Shown: positions 1 to 8,999 of the stretch, piece by piece
How positions within the stretch are numbered: position 1 is the stretch's first letter
Layout: each line of letters opens with the position of its first letter
Assembly (NCBI GenBank): GCA_006503475.1
Contig: RSEH01000161.1
Location: 1-64,000 of the forward strand
Length of the DNA stretch: 64,000 nucleotides
Reading direction: 5' to 3'
Source: Stentor roeselii
Lineage: Eukaryota; Ciliophora; Heterotrichea; Heterotrichida; Stentoridae
Position numbers and translations under genes: made by a program
Notes under the pieces: model-generated
Databases searched by the model: none
Told to the model about the DNA's origin: nothing
Seen by the model: the letters and a program-made list of their open reading frames with translations, nothing else

Positions 1-1095
1 CAACGATACACTTACACCCTGATCGCCTGCAGCATCTGCTCAGTCACGATTTTTATTTTCAGCATCTTTCTAGTGGGCGATCGAGGAATAATCACTTTCA
101 TGTTCAAACCTGAACCACTTGGGGCAAGTCTCGGAGACGGGGCCATTTGGAAGCTGATTGTTTACTCTATCGGCAAGTTCTTCATGACGATCATGAGCAT
201 CACCTGCCCGATACCTTGCGGAGTCTTTACACCCATCTTCGCATTGGGCTCTGTGTTGGGAAGGCTTTACGGAGAACTCTGTCATTACCTGTTCTTTTCT
301 ACCCACCCTGGGGTCTACGCTCTTGTTGGAGCTGCGTGTTTGGCCTCTTCTGTCACTCACACCATCTCTGTCGCTGTTATCGTTTTTGAACTATCAGGGC
401 AAATCAACTATTTGCCTTTCATGCTTGTAGCTGTTCTCGCCAGTTATGCAGTAACTGTCTCGTTTTCTTCAAGCATTTATGACCTTCTCATCACTTTGAA
501 GAAAATTCCTTATATGCCTACTTTAAGGACTAATGAACTTTACATGAAAAAAGCGAAAGATGTTGCTGCGAATGTTGATATTTGTTTGCATAATGTCACT
601 TCGATAAGGAATGTCTGGAGAGCGATTGTTGATAATGCTACTAATTTGTACTGTATACCTGTTGTTGATGACTCAGGGTTTCTTATTGGAGAAGTGACTC
701 TTAAGAATTTGATAGAGTATGTCTTTGGAGAATATAAAAAAATCAGAGAAGGACTCGTCAATCGAGCGACTTATGATAATTATTTCAAGATGCTTCATGA
801 ACTCGTCAAGGATGAAAACGAGGTGCTTGACTGGTTAAAGTGCCAGAAAGAACTGATGAAATTCTGCTCTCATAGTTCAAGTATGGAGTCAGATCTAGAA
901 AAACTCTGGAGAACCAACGTGATTCTTAAATGTTCAGTTGACGTAGACTTGTCACCATTTAACATGAGTGACGATGCTTCAATGGTAAAACTTCACTACC
1001 TCTTCGTGGTGCTCAATCTAGGACATATCTACGTGGTCAGTCGAGGGCGTTTGACAGGAGTGATCACGAGAGAAATGTTCCTCACTTTACACTAA
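1..1095 (+). CDS. CLC-family chloride channel or Cl-/H+ antiporter, 3' part
   Basis: The reading frame is open from base 1, so the gene begins upstream, and 364 residues are visible. The sequence CGVFTPIFALG matches the GxFxP selectivity-filter motif of CLC proteins, and the following hydrophobic helices end in a typical last-helix segment (YDLLITLKKIPYMP). The remaining roughly 200 residues are cytosolic and fit a pair of CBS domains, with the final one around VVLNLGHIYVVSRGRLTGVIT. CLC proteins conduct chloride or exchange it for protons across plasma or vacuolar membranes. The gating glutamate lies upstream of the window, so channel and antiporter cannot be told apart. The frame stops with TAA, 25 bp before the next gene on the same strand. 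Confidence 0.9.
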   Translation, partial: QRYTYTLIACSICSVTIFIFSIFLVGDRGIITFMFKPEPLGASLGDGAIWKLIVYSIGKFFMTIMSITCPIPCGVFTPIFALGSVLGRLYGELCHYLFFSTHPGVYALVGAACLASSVTHTISVAVIVFELSGQINYLPFMLVAVLASYAVTVSFSSSIYDLLITLKKIPYMPTLRTNELYMKKAKDVAANVDICLHNVTSIRNVWRAIVDNATNLYCIPVVDDSGFLIGEVTLKNLIEYVFGEYKKIREGLVNRATYDNYFKMLHELVKDENEVLDWLKCQKELMKFCSHSSSMESDLEKLWRTNVILKCSVDVDLSPFNMSDDASMVKLHYLFVVLNLGHIYVVSRGRLTGVITREMFLTLH

Positions 1096-1120
1096 TAAGA
1101 TTCTTGTATCCAGGTAATAA

Positions 1121-3187
1121 ATGGATCGAAATTTCAATTTTCCAGTCCCGCCATACGAAGTCCAACAAGATTTCATGACAAATCTCTACGAATGTCTCTC
1201 GAATTGCAAGGTAGGCATCTTCGAAAGCCCGACAGGAACCGGAAAAAGCCTGAGTCTCATTTGCAGCAGCTTTCAATGGCTCAAGGACAACTCTGATAAA
1301 AAAGAAGAGGAATTCAAAGGTGACCTTGACTGGGTCAACCAGATCAAAGAACCGAAACTGGAGCCTTTAGGCGACATCACCAATTTAGAAGAAACAAAAG
1401 CACAGAGACATGCGACTGTCGAGCAGAAAATCGTTTACATCAGCAGGACTCACACACAACTTGACCAGTTTTTAAATGAAATAAAAAAAACCAAATGGAA
1501 AAATTCTATGAAAGTTGTTAGACTTGGCTCGAGAAATCAACTCTGCGTTAATCAGGACTTGATGAATTTGAAGTCCCGGTCAATGCTCGACCATCAATGC
1601 AAGGAACTGATTGACCCGACTAGTCCAGGGGATTGTCTTTATTATAAATCTGCCTCTAGGCTTCGATCACATGTTTTAGACACCTGCTGTGATATTGAAG
1701 ACCTTGTGAGTTATGGAAAGGCTCACTCGGCTTGTCCTTATTATGCCACTCGAAATGCTATTAACCCTGCAGAGGTTATTCTGGCACCTTACACGTTAAT
1801 TTTAAACAAAAGGAATAGGGACTCTATTGGACTGAATTTAGAAAATTGTATTTTGATTATTGATGAAGCGCATAATATTATTGAAGCTATGATTGATTGT
1901 TACTCTGCTTCTGTCACTAAAGCTCAGATTGAAGCTGCCTTGAATGCGATTATCTTGTATCATAAAAGATTTGCTAAAAAAGTAGGAGCTCACTCTGCTC
2001 TTTATTTTGAACATATTATTCAGATTCTTACCGCTTTTTTGAATTTTATGAAAAATAGAGGAAATAGTGCTGGGTCTATTAATATTGGAGAGTTTCTTAT
2101 TGATACCAAAACGGAAAAATTTGACTTTTACAAGATTTTAGCATTTTGTGAAGAATTTGAGTTTAGTAGGAAAGTTGTGGGGCAGAATGAGAAGTCAGGG
2201 AATCGTGGAAGTGTAATCGGCATAAACTCAGCATTCGAATTCCTGAGAGCTCTATCAGACGACATCAGTGCAGGAAAGATCTTCATAAACCAAAACGAAG
2301 AACAAAGCCTAAGATACTACCTAATGAACCCAAAACGTAAATTCGCTGAACTGACCGAACTAACAAAATGTTTAATCCTTGCAGGTGGAACAATGGAGCC
2401 TAGAGCTGAATACTTAGAACTCTTTTCTGAAATCCCCAACAACCGAATCAAGCTCTTTTCCTGCAGCCACATCATCAGTCCCGATAACCTTCTAATGGCA
2501 GTTGTGGGCAGAGGAGAAAGCGGACTCGAGCTGAAATTCACTTACGAAAACAGAGACAACAGTAAAATGACTGAAGATCTTCACAAACTACTACTCCAAG
2601 TCTGTCTAAACGTCCCAAACGGCATCGTGGTTTTCGTCCCATCTTACTTTTTTCTCACAAAACTCAAAAATTCCTTAGAAAAAAGTGGCACTGCTGAAAA
2701 AATCTCAAAAAAAAAGAAAGTTTTTTTTGATAATAAAGACGAAAATTTACTTGAAAATTTTTGTAGAGCTGCTGAAAACTTTGGAGGAATTCTTTTCGCC
2801 GTTGTTCGGGGGAAGTTGAGTGAAGGGATCAACTTCAGTGATCGACTTGGAAGGTGTGTGATCATGATTGGACTTCCGTATTTGAATAGAAATGATGTCG
2901 AAATCCAGGAGAGGATGAGATATTTGGACTCGAATAACAGGGAATTTAATGGCAGAATGTTTTATGAAAGTAGCTGTCATAAAGCTATTAATCAGTCTAT
3001 CGGCAGGGCTATTCGTCATCGACTTGATTATGCTGTTGTTTTACTGGTTGATCAAAGGTACAGCTCTTGCTTCGATAAACGACCTTCCTGGATGATGAGG
3101 AATATTGCAAAGCCAAACGAAGATCTCTTTGCTAAGGTCAGGGACTTCTTCAGATTCCATGAGAACCAAACAAGATCTCACAAATAA
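1121..3187 (+). CDS. DDX11/CHL1-like Fe-S DNA helicase
   Basis: This 688-residue protein is a superfamily 2 helicase of the XPD/RAD3 group, closest by eye to DDX11/CHL1. Walker A is SPTGTGKS (about residue 37), the DEAH box lies in LIIDEAHNI (about 245), and motif VI is QSIGRAIRH followed by a DQRY segment typical of CHL1/DDX11. Four cysteines between about residues 139 and 204 (in NQLCVNQ, HQCKEL, GDCLYY, SACPYY) fit the Fe-S cluster ligands of this family. Relatives unwind DNA 5' to 3' and support sister-chromatid cohesion and genome stability in the nucleus. At 688 aa it is shorter than vertebrate DDX11, mainly in insert regions. The start ATG follows TAATAA. FANCJ or RTEL1 are possible alternatives but less similar. 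Confidence 0.88.
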   Translation: MDRNFNFPVPPYEVQQDFMTNLYECLSNCKVGIFESPTGTGKSLSLICSSFQWLKDNSDKKEEEFKGDLDWVNQIKEPKLEPLGDITNLEETKAQRHATVEQKIVYISRTHTQLDQFLNEIKKTKWKNSMKVVRLGSRNQLCVNQDLMNLKSRSMLDHQCKELIDPTSPGDCLYYKSASRLRSHVLDTCCDIEDLVSYGKAHSACPYYATRNAINPAEVILAPYTLILNKRNRDSIGLNLENCILIIDEAHNIIEAMIDCYSASVTKAQIEAALNAIILYHKRFAKKVGAHSALYFEHIIQILTAFLNFMKNRGNSAGSINIGEFLIDTKTEKFDFYKILAFCEEFEFSRKVVGQNEKSGNRGSVIGINSAFEFLRALSDDISAGKIFINQNEEQSLRYYLMNPKRKFAELTELTKCLILAGGTMEPRAEYLELFSEIPNNRIKLFSCSHIISPDNLLMAVVGRGESGLELKFTYENRDNSKMTEDLHKLLLQVCLNVPNGIVVFVPSYFFLTKLKNSLEKSGTAEKISKKKKVFFDNKDENLLENFCRAAENFGGILFAVVRGKLSEGINFSDRLGRCVIMIGLPYLNRNDVEIQERMRYLDSNNREFNGRMFYESSCHKAINQSIGRAIRHRLDYAVVLLVDQRYSSCFDKRPSWMMRNIAKPNEDLFAKVRDFFRFHENQTRSHK

Positions 3188-3422
3188 ATAATCCTAAATT
3201 GCAGTAATATCAAATCTTCAACTTATCTCAGTAATTAAAATAACTAATAAACCTAAATTCTTCCTTTCCAAAAAACCTTAAAAATCTCTTCCTTCAACCC
3301 AACAACTAACATTCAACAAAGCCGAAAACATCATCAAACTTTCAATAATCCCAATAAATGATAACCCATCTCTTATTCTACCAGATCTAAAAGCACCTTG
3401 AAACCATTTAATATAATAATCA

Positions 3423-3674
3423 ATGTGCGTGTTCGATTTCAACCCGAGCCCCTGCGACGAGAAATGCGGCCATATCAAATTTCGGACGAATCTAGATGAA
3501 GTTCTAGGAACTCTGGAAAACATGCCACCTCTGCCATGCGACGACCCCAACGAGGCGACCATAGAGGAGCTGCTGACTATAAACGACCAACTGTCAAAAA
3601 AGATCATTCAGCAGAACAGAGTTATTGAAGAGACTCTTTCTAAAATCCAGGACGCGATAAAGAATCATAAGTGA
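3423..3674 (+). CDS. Small hypothetical protein, 83 aa
   Basis: I do not recognise this protein. It begins MCVFDFNPSPCDEKC and has an acidic, proline-containing first half, followed by a probable coiled coil over the last 35 residues (EELLTINDQLSKKIIQQN). The N-terminal cysteines could bind metal. It ends in TGA, followed one codon later by an in-frame TAA. Its coding sequence is richer in C and G than the spacer in front of it, which supports a real gene. The next gene starts 10 bp downstream on the same strand. Confidence 0.6.
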   Translation: MCVFDFNPSPCDEKCGHIKFRTNLDEVLGTLENMPPLPCDDPNEATIEELLTINDQLSKKIIQQNRVIEETLSKIQDAIKNHK

Positions 3675-3684
3675 GAGTAAATAA

Positions 3685-4209
3685 ATGGTTTTTCAAATAT
3701 TTTACTTAACGGAAGTCGTCTTTGCGTCGATGCTCAGTCCTCCAACGTGCCACCCAGAGTGCTCCTGGGTCTGCAGCGACCCATCCTGCCCTGCCATCTG
3801 TGAACCTATCTGTTCTCCTCCTTCTTGCAGGACAGTTTGTGAGGAGCCAGTGAGTGATCGATGCGAAATCAAATGTGAAAAGCCTGAATGCTCCATAAAA
3901 TGTCCAGGAGCGACTTGTCAAGACTCTGCCTGCAGTGAGTGTCAAGCCGTTTGCACTGCTCCTCATTGTATCAATATTTGCCAGCCCCCGCCTCCGAGCT
4001 GTGGAATTGTTTGTGACGAGCCCAGTTGTGACTGGAAGTGCAGCAAGCCGAGTGATTGTCCTGAACCTGTTTGTGAACTAGTCTGTGAAAATCCACATTG
4101 CAATGATGATATTGAATGTTGTCCTTGTAATGGACAGACACAGCTCATCATGAGCGAACCTTTCTTTAAAGAAGACGAACAAGACCCCAGGTGTTGCGAA
4201 TGTTTATAA
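3685..4209 (+). CDS. Cysteine-rich repeat protein, 174 aa
   Basis: About one residue in five is cysteine. The cysteines sit in irregular repeats of the form PxCxxxCxxPxC, separated by Pro, Ser and acidic residues. The N-terminus (MVFQIFYLTEVVFA) is hydrophobic and could be a short signal peptide, which would suit a disulphide-stabilised secreted or surface protein. If the second ATG at 3730 is used instead, the protein would be cytosolic and might be a metal-binding protein. The C-terminus is acidic and ends in a CCECL cluster. I cannot assign a family. The ATG lies in an ATAAATGG context. Confidence 0.7.
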   Translation: MVFQIFYLTEVVFASMLSPPTCHPECSWVCSDPSCPAICEPICSPPSCRTVCEEPVSDRCEIKCEKPECSIKCPGATCQDSACSECQAVCTAPHCINICQPPPPSCGIVCDEPSCDWKCSKPSDCPEPVCELVCENPHCNDDIECCPCNGQTQLIMSEPFFKEDEQDPRCCECL

Positions 4210-4354
4210 AGAGTAATAATTTAAACCTGAGTTAAAATTTTCTCTTTTAAAAAATCCAGATTTAAACCTTTATTCTCTTAAAACCTGTGAAATCCGCCGT
4301 TCAAAGGCCAAATAAAAGTTAAAACTTGAATGAAATTCTAAATATTATCGTTAA
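4210..4354. other. Short intergenic spacer
   Basis: This AT-rich spacer separates the Cys-rich gene from the RCC1-repeat gene and is A+C-rich on the plus strand. I see no gene or RNA in it, so it presumably carries the 3' end of one transcript and the promoter of the next. Confidence 0.5.
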
Positions 4355-6349
4355 ATGGATCCTTACACCGAAGTTTACACTTGGGGAAGCAACTCCTACG
4401 GCCAGATGGGTTTAGAGTCGAATTCCAGTCACTACCCAATCCCCCGAATCTGTTCATTCGGGGTGATAATCCAGCAAGTCTCATGTGGTCAGGAGCATTC
4501 AGCCTTTTTATCAAGTCAGCACTACGTCTACACAATGGGCAGCAACGCTGACGGTCGTTTAGGAATCAATGACAAGTTGATAGTAAACAGTTCCTACCCT
4601 TTACTCGTCGAGTCTCTTTCAGGAGTGAAAGTGACTCAACTGAGTTGCGGAGCCTTCCACACTGCAGCAGTCACTCACGAAGGAGACCTTTACACCTGGG
4701 GCAAGGGCGCCATGCTCGGACACGGCGACCTCGTCACTCGCTGGGCGCCTTGCAAACTCGACCTCGACTTGACTTTCGTCATTCAGGTCAGTTGCGGCCA
4801 AAGCCACTCCGCCATCGTCTGCATCAACAACAAGGAAAAGCTCTGCATGACCTGGGGCTCCGGCAGCGCAGGACAACTTGGAACCGGCTCTCGTGATACT
4901 CAAGAAAGACCTGCTCGCGCCTCCGTCTTCGACATCAAAGAAGTCGCCTGCGGAATCGACTTTACTCTTTTTCTTAACAACAGTGGCCAGGTCTTCTCTT
5001 GTGGAAATAACGGCAAAGGCCAGCTGGGACATGGCAATAGTCTCGACTTGTCAACTCCGAAAAGAATCAAGTCACTTGAAGGAATTTTCATTCAAAAAGT
5101 CGCAGCTTCAGGCCTCGCAGCATGTATCAGCGAAGACGGCACCTTGTTCGTATGGGGCGATTCGAACCTGTCACCGAAAAAAGTACGGGGTTGTCCGAAA
5201 GATATTAAAGAAGTGACTATTGGACTTAACTTCTTCGCAGCTTTGACCAGGACTTCAAGTCTTTGGACCATGGGCGAAAATAAACTGGGGCAACTTGGAG
5301 TAGGAGACTCTTGTGAAAGACAAGGCATTTTCTTGGTCGAGACCTTGAAAAATAAAAGAGTCAAACAGGTCGCGTGTGGACTTGACTTTGTCATCGCCCT
5401 TGGCGATGACTTGAAAAGTCCGCAGAAGTCAGAAAGAAAAGATTTGAGGGCTAGTGAGATGGACTCGAAAAGGAAAAAAGAAGGGAAAACTAATCGAGAG
5501 CAGTTCTGGAGTAGTGAAAGGAATGAAATTGATGAGAACTTGTATGAAAATGCACTTAAAAAAATGAACCTGCTGCTTTCTCAAACGGAAAAACAACTGC
5601 AGGTCGAGAAGGACTCACGGGTGAAAAACGAGGAATATAAAAAGCTTTATTATGAAATGGAGGAAAAATGTGGAAATATGATGAAAACCTTTGAAAGTGA
5701 AAGAACTAAACGAGAAGAACTAGAAATCATTCACACAAGAAATGAAGCTAAACTACTTCAAATCATCAGAGATAAAGAGGCAGAGGTTCTGAGACTAAAA
5801 AACGAAAACAAAGCACTTCGACTAAAAATCGAAAAAAAAGAACCTTGTTCATCTTGCATCAACATCCTCAGCGAGTTTCAAGGACTTAAAGCGAAAAACG
5901 AGTCAGTCCTTCAAGAAATCTCAAAAAAATCTCCAAATAAGCCAAATTTTTCCCCTGAAGGTTCAGGTCTTTACGTTCCTCAATCTCCAAGTTTCGACAA
6001 AAGTCTTGACAAGTCAATAGATCGTCACCAGCAGATCAACAACCAGTTAAAAGTCTCGAGATCTGAAAGCGAGTTATTAAAACTCATCGACGAAAAAAAG
6101 TCTTCAACAGAAAGAAACGACCCAAAATTAAGTTCCTTGAAGTTTGACCTGGAAGGCGAGGAAGAAGTCCCGATTCCGACTTTCCGAGGACAGGAAAACT
6201 CTTTTTCAATGCAGCGAAATCTGAAGACTTCCATCGCGGACATCAAGGCCAGGATTAACACCCTGAACTCGAATCGTTCAGAGCTTCAGAGCAAGATGGA
6301 AGAACTGGAAAATAAGCTGTTGAAAAGCACGCAGAGGTATTATGTATGA
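4355..6349 (+). CDS. RCC1-repeat protein with C-terminal coiled coil
   Basis: The first 350 or so residues are a chain of RCC1 repeats, each carrying a Gly-rich unit such as TWGSNSYGQMGLE, TMGSNADGRLG, TWGKGAMLGHG, SCGNNGKGQLGHG and TMGENKLGQLGVG, interleaved with VSCGxxHSA-type strands. This predicts a seven-bladed beta propeller. Residues from about 370 to 640 are charged and rich in Glu, Lys and Leu, predicting a long coiled coil, with a final short helix near the C-terminus. RCC1 domains serve as protein-interaction platforms or exchange factors; the coiled-coil fusion suggests a scaffold rather than the nuclear Ran exchange factor RCC1. The gene ends in TGA followed directly by TAA, and its stop overlaps the first possible ATG of the next frame. 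Confidence 0.9.
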   Translation: MDPYTEVYTWGSNSYGQMGLESNSSHYPIPRICSFGVIIQQVSCGQEHSAFLSSQHYVYTMGSNADGRLGINDKLIVNSSYPLLVESLSGVKVTQLSCGAFHTAAVTHEGDLYTWGKGAMLGHGDLVTRWAPCKLDLDLTFVIQVSCGQSHSAIVCINNKEKLCMTWGSGSAGQLGTGSRDTQERPARASVFDIKEVACGIDFTLFLNNSGQVFSCGNNGKGQLGHGNSLDLSTPKRIKSLEGIFIQKVAASGLAACISEDGTLFVWGDSNLSPKKVRGCPKDIKEVTIGLNFFAALTRTSSLWTMGENKLGQLGVGDSCERQGIFLVETLKNKRVKQVACGLDFVIALGDDLKSPQKSERKDLRASEMDSKRKKEGKTNREQFWSSERNEIDENLYENALKKMNLLLSQTEKQLQVEKDSRVKNEEYKKLYYEMEEKCGNMMKTFESERTKREELEIIHTRNEAKLLQIIRDKEAEVLRLKNENKALRLKIEKKEPCSSCINILSEFQGLKAKNESVLQEISKKSPNKPNFSPEGSGLYVPQSPSFDKSLDKSIDRHQQINNQLKVSRSESELLKLIDEKKSSTERNDPKLSSLKFDLEGEEEVPIPTFRGQENSFSMQRNLKTSIADIKARINTLNSNRSELQSKMEELENKLLKSTQRYYV

Positions 6350-6390
6350 TAATTAATAATAACTGTATGATCGCGATTATTATTAAAAGA

Positions 6391-6702
6391 ATGCAGGCCA
6401 CTTCGTGCATTCATCGAAGAGGAAATTTTATCGTCATTCCTGTACAGGCGAAACCTAATGCCAGGAACTCTCAAGTCACTGATGTCAACTCGGAGTTCAT
6501 TGGAATACAAATCGCTGCACCTCCCCATGATGGAGAAGCGAACAAAGAACTTTGCAGTTTTTTGGCAAGTCTCTTGCCTGGAGTCAAGAAACGCGATGTG
6601 AGTGTCAAGCCCGGAACGCAGAAGTCAAGATGCAAAATTGTGGAAGTTGAAACTCAGTTGACTGTGGAGCAAGTGATTCAAGCCATTCATAGTTCGAGAT
6701 AA
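6391..6702 (+). CDS. DUF167/YggU (UPF0235) family protein
   Basis: The frame is open from an ATG at 6346 that overlaps the preceding stop, but ATGs at 6367 and 6391 are more natural starts. I chose 6391 because the conserved domain begins just after it (FIVIPVQAKPNARNSQV). The later segments AAPPHDGEANKEL and KPGTQKSRCKIV match the conserved DUF167 pattern (P.dGkAN.el and sG..sR.K.v). The family is small, widespread from bacteria to humans (C15orf40) and has no established function. From 6391 the protein is about 103 residues, the usual size. Confidence 0.85.
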   Translation: MQATSCIHRRGNFIVIPVQAKPNARNSQVTDVNSEFIGIQIAAPPHDGEANKELCSFLASLLPGVKKRDVSVKPGTQKSRCKIVEVETQLTVEQVIQAIHSSR

Positions 6703-6794
6703 TGACAATCGTAAAGTTATAAGATAAGATTAGGATTTTGGGTTTTTATTATTTATTGATGAACGATTTTTACTAGTTTCTGCCAATTATATAA

Positions 6795-7289
6795 ATGGGA
6801 GCTTGCATTTCGAAAAAGAAAAGCCTTGTTACTAACTATTCCAACTCTTTAACTGATATTGATGACTCTTTACCGGTCAAGCCTAAGTTAATTTCACTCA
6901 TTTTGAGAGTAGGAACTTTGATTCATAGGTATCAGAGAAAAATCAGATTTGGGATCAATAATCGGAATGTCAGTCTTGCTGTAGAACTGAAAATGACTGA
7001 ACTTTTGCTTCATGAAAAGCTAAAAAATTTGCAAGAAGCTATCACAGGACTAAAAAAAATTTCAGGAAAATCGAAGAAAATTTCGTGTAAAGAAAAACTT
7101 GAAAGTATTGAAGTTAATATAAAAAACACTGAAAAATGGATAAATCATTTTGAGACTACTGAAAAGTTGACTTTAGAAGATAAAGAAGCAGTTGCCCTAC
7201 TTCAGAGTTATGAAAGTATCAGAAAGGAAATCGAAATTGCTCAAAGTGACTCGAAAATTTTGGATAAATTAAAGATATTGAAACATTAA
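6795..7289 (+). CDS. MG-start helical protein, probably N-myristoylated (tandem copy 1)
   Basis: This 164-residue protein begins MGACISKKK. That fits the N-myristoylation pattern (Gly2, Ser6, then basic residues), and Cys4 is suitable for palmitoylation. The rest is predicted to be helical and strongly basic, without other motifs I recognise. The gene 265 bp downstream (7555-8067) has the same size, an MG-Cys start and a similar helical layout (a KPKLISLILRV-like block matches SSRIVALILSL), so the two look like a diverged tandem duplicate. A membrane-peripheral location is inferred from the N-terminus only. Confidence 0.65.
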   Translation: MGACISKKKSLVTNYSNSLTDIDDSLPVKPKLISLILRVGTLIHRYQRKIRFGINNRNVSLAVELKMTELLLHEKLKNLQEAITGLKKISGKSKKISCKEKLESIEVNIKNTEKWINHFETTEKLTLEDKEAVALLQSYESIRKEIEIAQSDSKILDKLKILKH

Positions 7290-7554
7290 GCTGAAGAAAT
7301 ATGGTAAATGTAATAATAAATTTATCTGTTTTAAATAAATATTAAATATTTAAGTTAGTCTTACTCCACTTGAAAATTTCGAAACTTGAAAAGATTTTAA
7401 TATTCAACAATGTCTATTTTCCTGAAATATTAAATCGAATCTAACCTCAGAAAAATCCCATCTCTTAAACCTAATCACAAGCCTAAATTTGTTTAAAGTA
7501 AAACAACTATTCAGTTTTAATTGCATTATTGATTTATTGTCATTTTAAGCCAGT

Positions 7555-8067
7555 ATGGGGAAGTGTCTCTGCAAACAAGCCAAAGTTTCTTCATTTTCAA
7601 CAGAGGAAAACGTGAATTTAGACTCAGTAAGCGAGTTAAGTTCAAGAATAGTCGCCCTAATCTTAAGTTTGAACCTATTATTGAACAAGTCAAGACAAGA
7701 ATATGAAGCAAATATTTACTCCAGGAGCAGGCAAAAAGCCTTATCATCGAAAGTTCAGGAATATAAAATAAACAATCTTCTAGAAGAAGCTCGAGATTTA
7801 CTTTTCGTTCTTGACAATTATATCTTAAAGTCAAAGTCTTTTAATAACCTCGAGAAAATCATTGAAGAAATCGAAAAAATCGAATCGTTTGTCAATCATT
7901 CAGCTCCAAATAGTATCGTTGAATCCAGTCAGCGATTTTCGATTCCTTCTAATTTTCCATTTGAGTCAGCCATTTCCGAGATAGACTCCAGAATTGAAAT
8001 AATCAGCCCAAGTACGAAAAAGACTTTTATTCGAAGAAAGTACTTCAAATCCCTTAAAACTAACTAA
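7555..8067 (+). CDS. MG-start helical protein, probably N-myristoylated (tandem copy 2)
   Basis: This 170-residue protein begins MGKCLCKQAK, with Gly2 suited to myristoylation and Cys4 and Cys6 suited to palmitoylation. Predicted helices run through residues 25-120, and the last 50 residues are Ser-rich and probably disordered before a basic tail. It shares size, N-terminal design and helix order with the neighbouring upstream gene, and I infer a tandem duplication. I do not recognise a family. ESCRT-III CHMP6 also starts with a myristoylated MG, but the sequence beyond that does not convince me. Confidence 0.65.
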   Translation: MGKCLCKQAKVSSFSTEENVNLDSVSELSSRIVALILSLNLLLNKSRQEYEANIYSRSRQKALSSKVQEYKINNLLEEARDLLFVLDNYILKSKSFNNLEKIIEEIEKIESFVNHSAPNSIVESSQRFSIPSNFPFESAISEIDSRIEIISPSTKKTFIRRKYFKSLKTN

Positions 8068-8252
8068 AACCTGCCTAATAATAACTAATCCTACAAAATA
8101 AACATTCTTCATAATTAAAAAAGTACAAATTTTAAATAAACCCTAAAACCTTCACAGAAAATCTTAAAAAAATTCAAGAAACCCACATTTTCTTCCATTT
8201 CTTTACATCAGCAATTCAAAAACATTAAAATTCAGTCAACATCTTGATAATA

Positions 8253-8999
8253 ATGGGCCTCTACTACAACCCTACCAAAGAATCTCACTCACTCCGTCTA
8301 CCTCATCTGAAAAAGTTGAAATACGAGGAAAACATTCAAAAACTTCAACAGCATGACAACCGAGAATGGATGAAAAGAAGAGGTAAAGGGCAGTACATCG
8401 ACTTCGACAACGCCCAGCGCTCCAAACTAAAAAAAGTCTTCAAAGAACTCGACAAAGACCATTCCGGTGCTTTAGACGTTGACGAGCTTTACGAGCCTCT
8501 TCTTGCCCTGGGCCTTGTCGACTCAAGGGACCAGGTCCAAGTCCTGGTCAATAAAGTTGATAACGACAAGTCAGGAATCATTGAATTTGAAGAGTTTTTG
8601 AATGTGATCCGAAACGCAAGGGACAAGGAAGGCGAAAACACCTTGATTCAGTTCTTCAAAGACTTGACTGATGGCAAAATTTTTAATAATTTTGAAAACC
8701 TTCCTTTTCAGCTACTTTTGTCAGGCAGGAGAAGAGAGCTCATGCTGCAGAGCTACTTGGGGAAAAATCATGGAACTAAGGAAAAGGGAAATAAAGTTTT
8801 AAGCGCCTTTGCTAGTGAAATCGGCGACTCGAAGAATTCTGAGAAGTATAAAAAACTCAAGTATAAGAAACAGGAGGAGATTAATAAATTGCTGAAAAGA
8901 CAGAATTGCTTGAAAAGTGCTCAGATTAATGGAAGTGATGTTAGAGATATTTCAAGGGGTAGACGATTGACGAGAATGGAAGCTCTCAGTTTTCAGTAG
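8253..8999 (+). CDS. EF-hand calcium-binding protein, 248 aa
   Basis: Two canonical EF-hand loops are visible: DKDHSGALDVDE (about residues 68-79) and DNDKSGIIEFEE (about 106-117). Both have Asp at position 1 and Glu at position 12, so both should bind calcium. The region before them carries a basic helix (HDNREWMKRRGKGQ). The last 100 residues are basic and contain a Lys-rich helix (KYKKLKYKKQEEINKLLKRQ). The frame is open from a TTG at 8244, but the first ATG is at 8253 and gives MGLYYNPTK. I infer a calcium sensor; the partner is unknown. Confidence 0.85.
   Translation: MGLYYNPTKESHSLRLPHLKKLKYEENIQKLQQHDNREWMKRRGKGQYIDFDNAQRSKLKKVFKELDKDHSGALDVDELYEPLLALGLVDSRDQVQVLVNKVDNDKSGIIEFEEFLNVIRNARDKEGENTLIQFFKDLTDGKIFNNFENLPFQLLLSGRRRELMLQSYLGKNHGTKEKGNKVLSAFASEIGDSKNSEKYKKLKYKKQEEINKLLKRQNCLKSAQINGSDVRDISRGRRLTRMEALSFQ

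Noticed and set aside
4619-5032. 137-codon minus-strand frame inside the RCC1 gene
   Set aside because: It is antisense to clear RCC1 repeats, and its length follows from their C- and G-rich codons.
3423-6349. TGA as a sense codon (Trp), as in Blepharisma
   Set aside because: All long conserved proteins encode Trp with TGG and contain no in-frame TGA, while several frames end sensibly in TGA. The standard code fits better.
6795-7289. ESCRT-III CHMP6 identity for the MGACIS protein
   Set aside because: Only the myristoylated start and basic helices agree; the acidic C-terminal half and MIM motif expected of CHMP6 are not evident.
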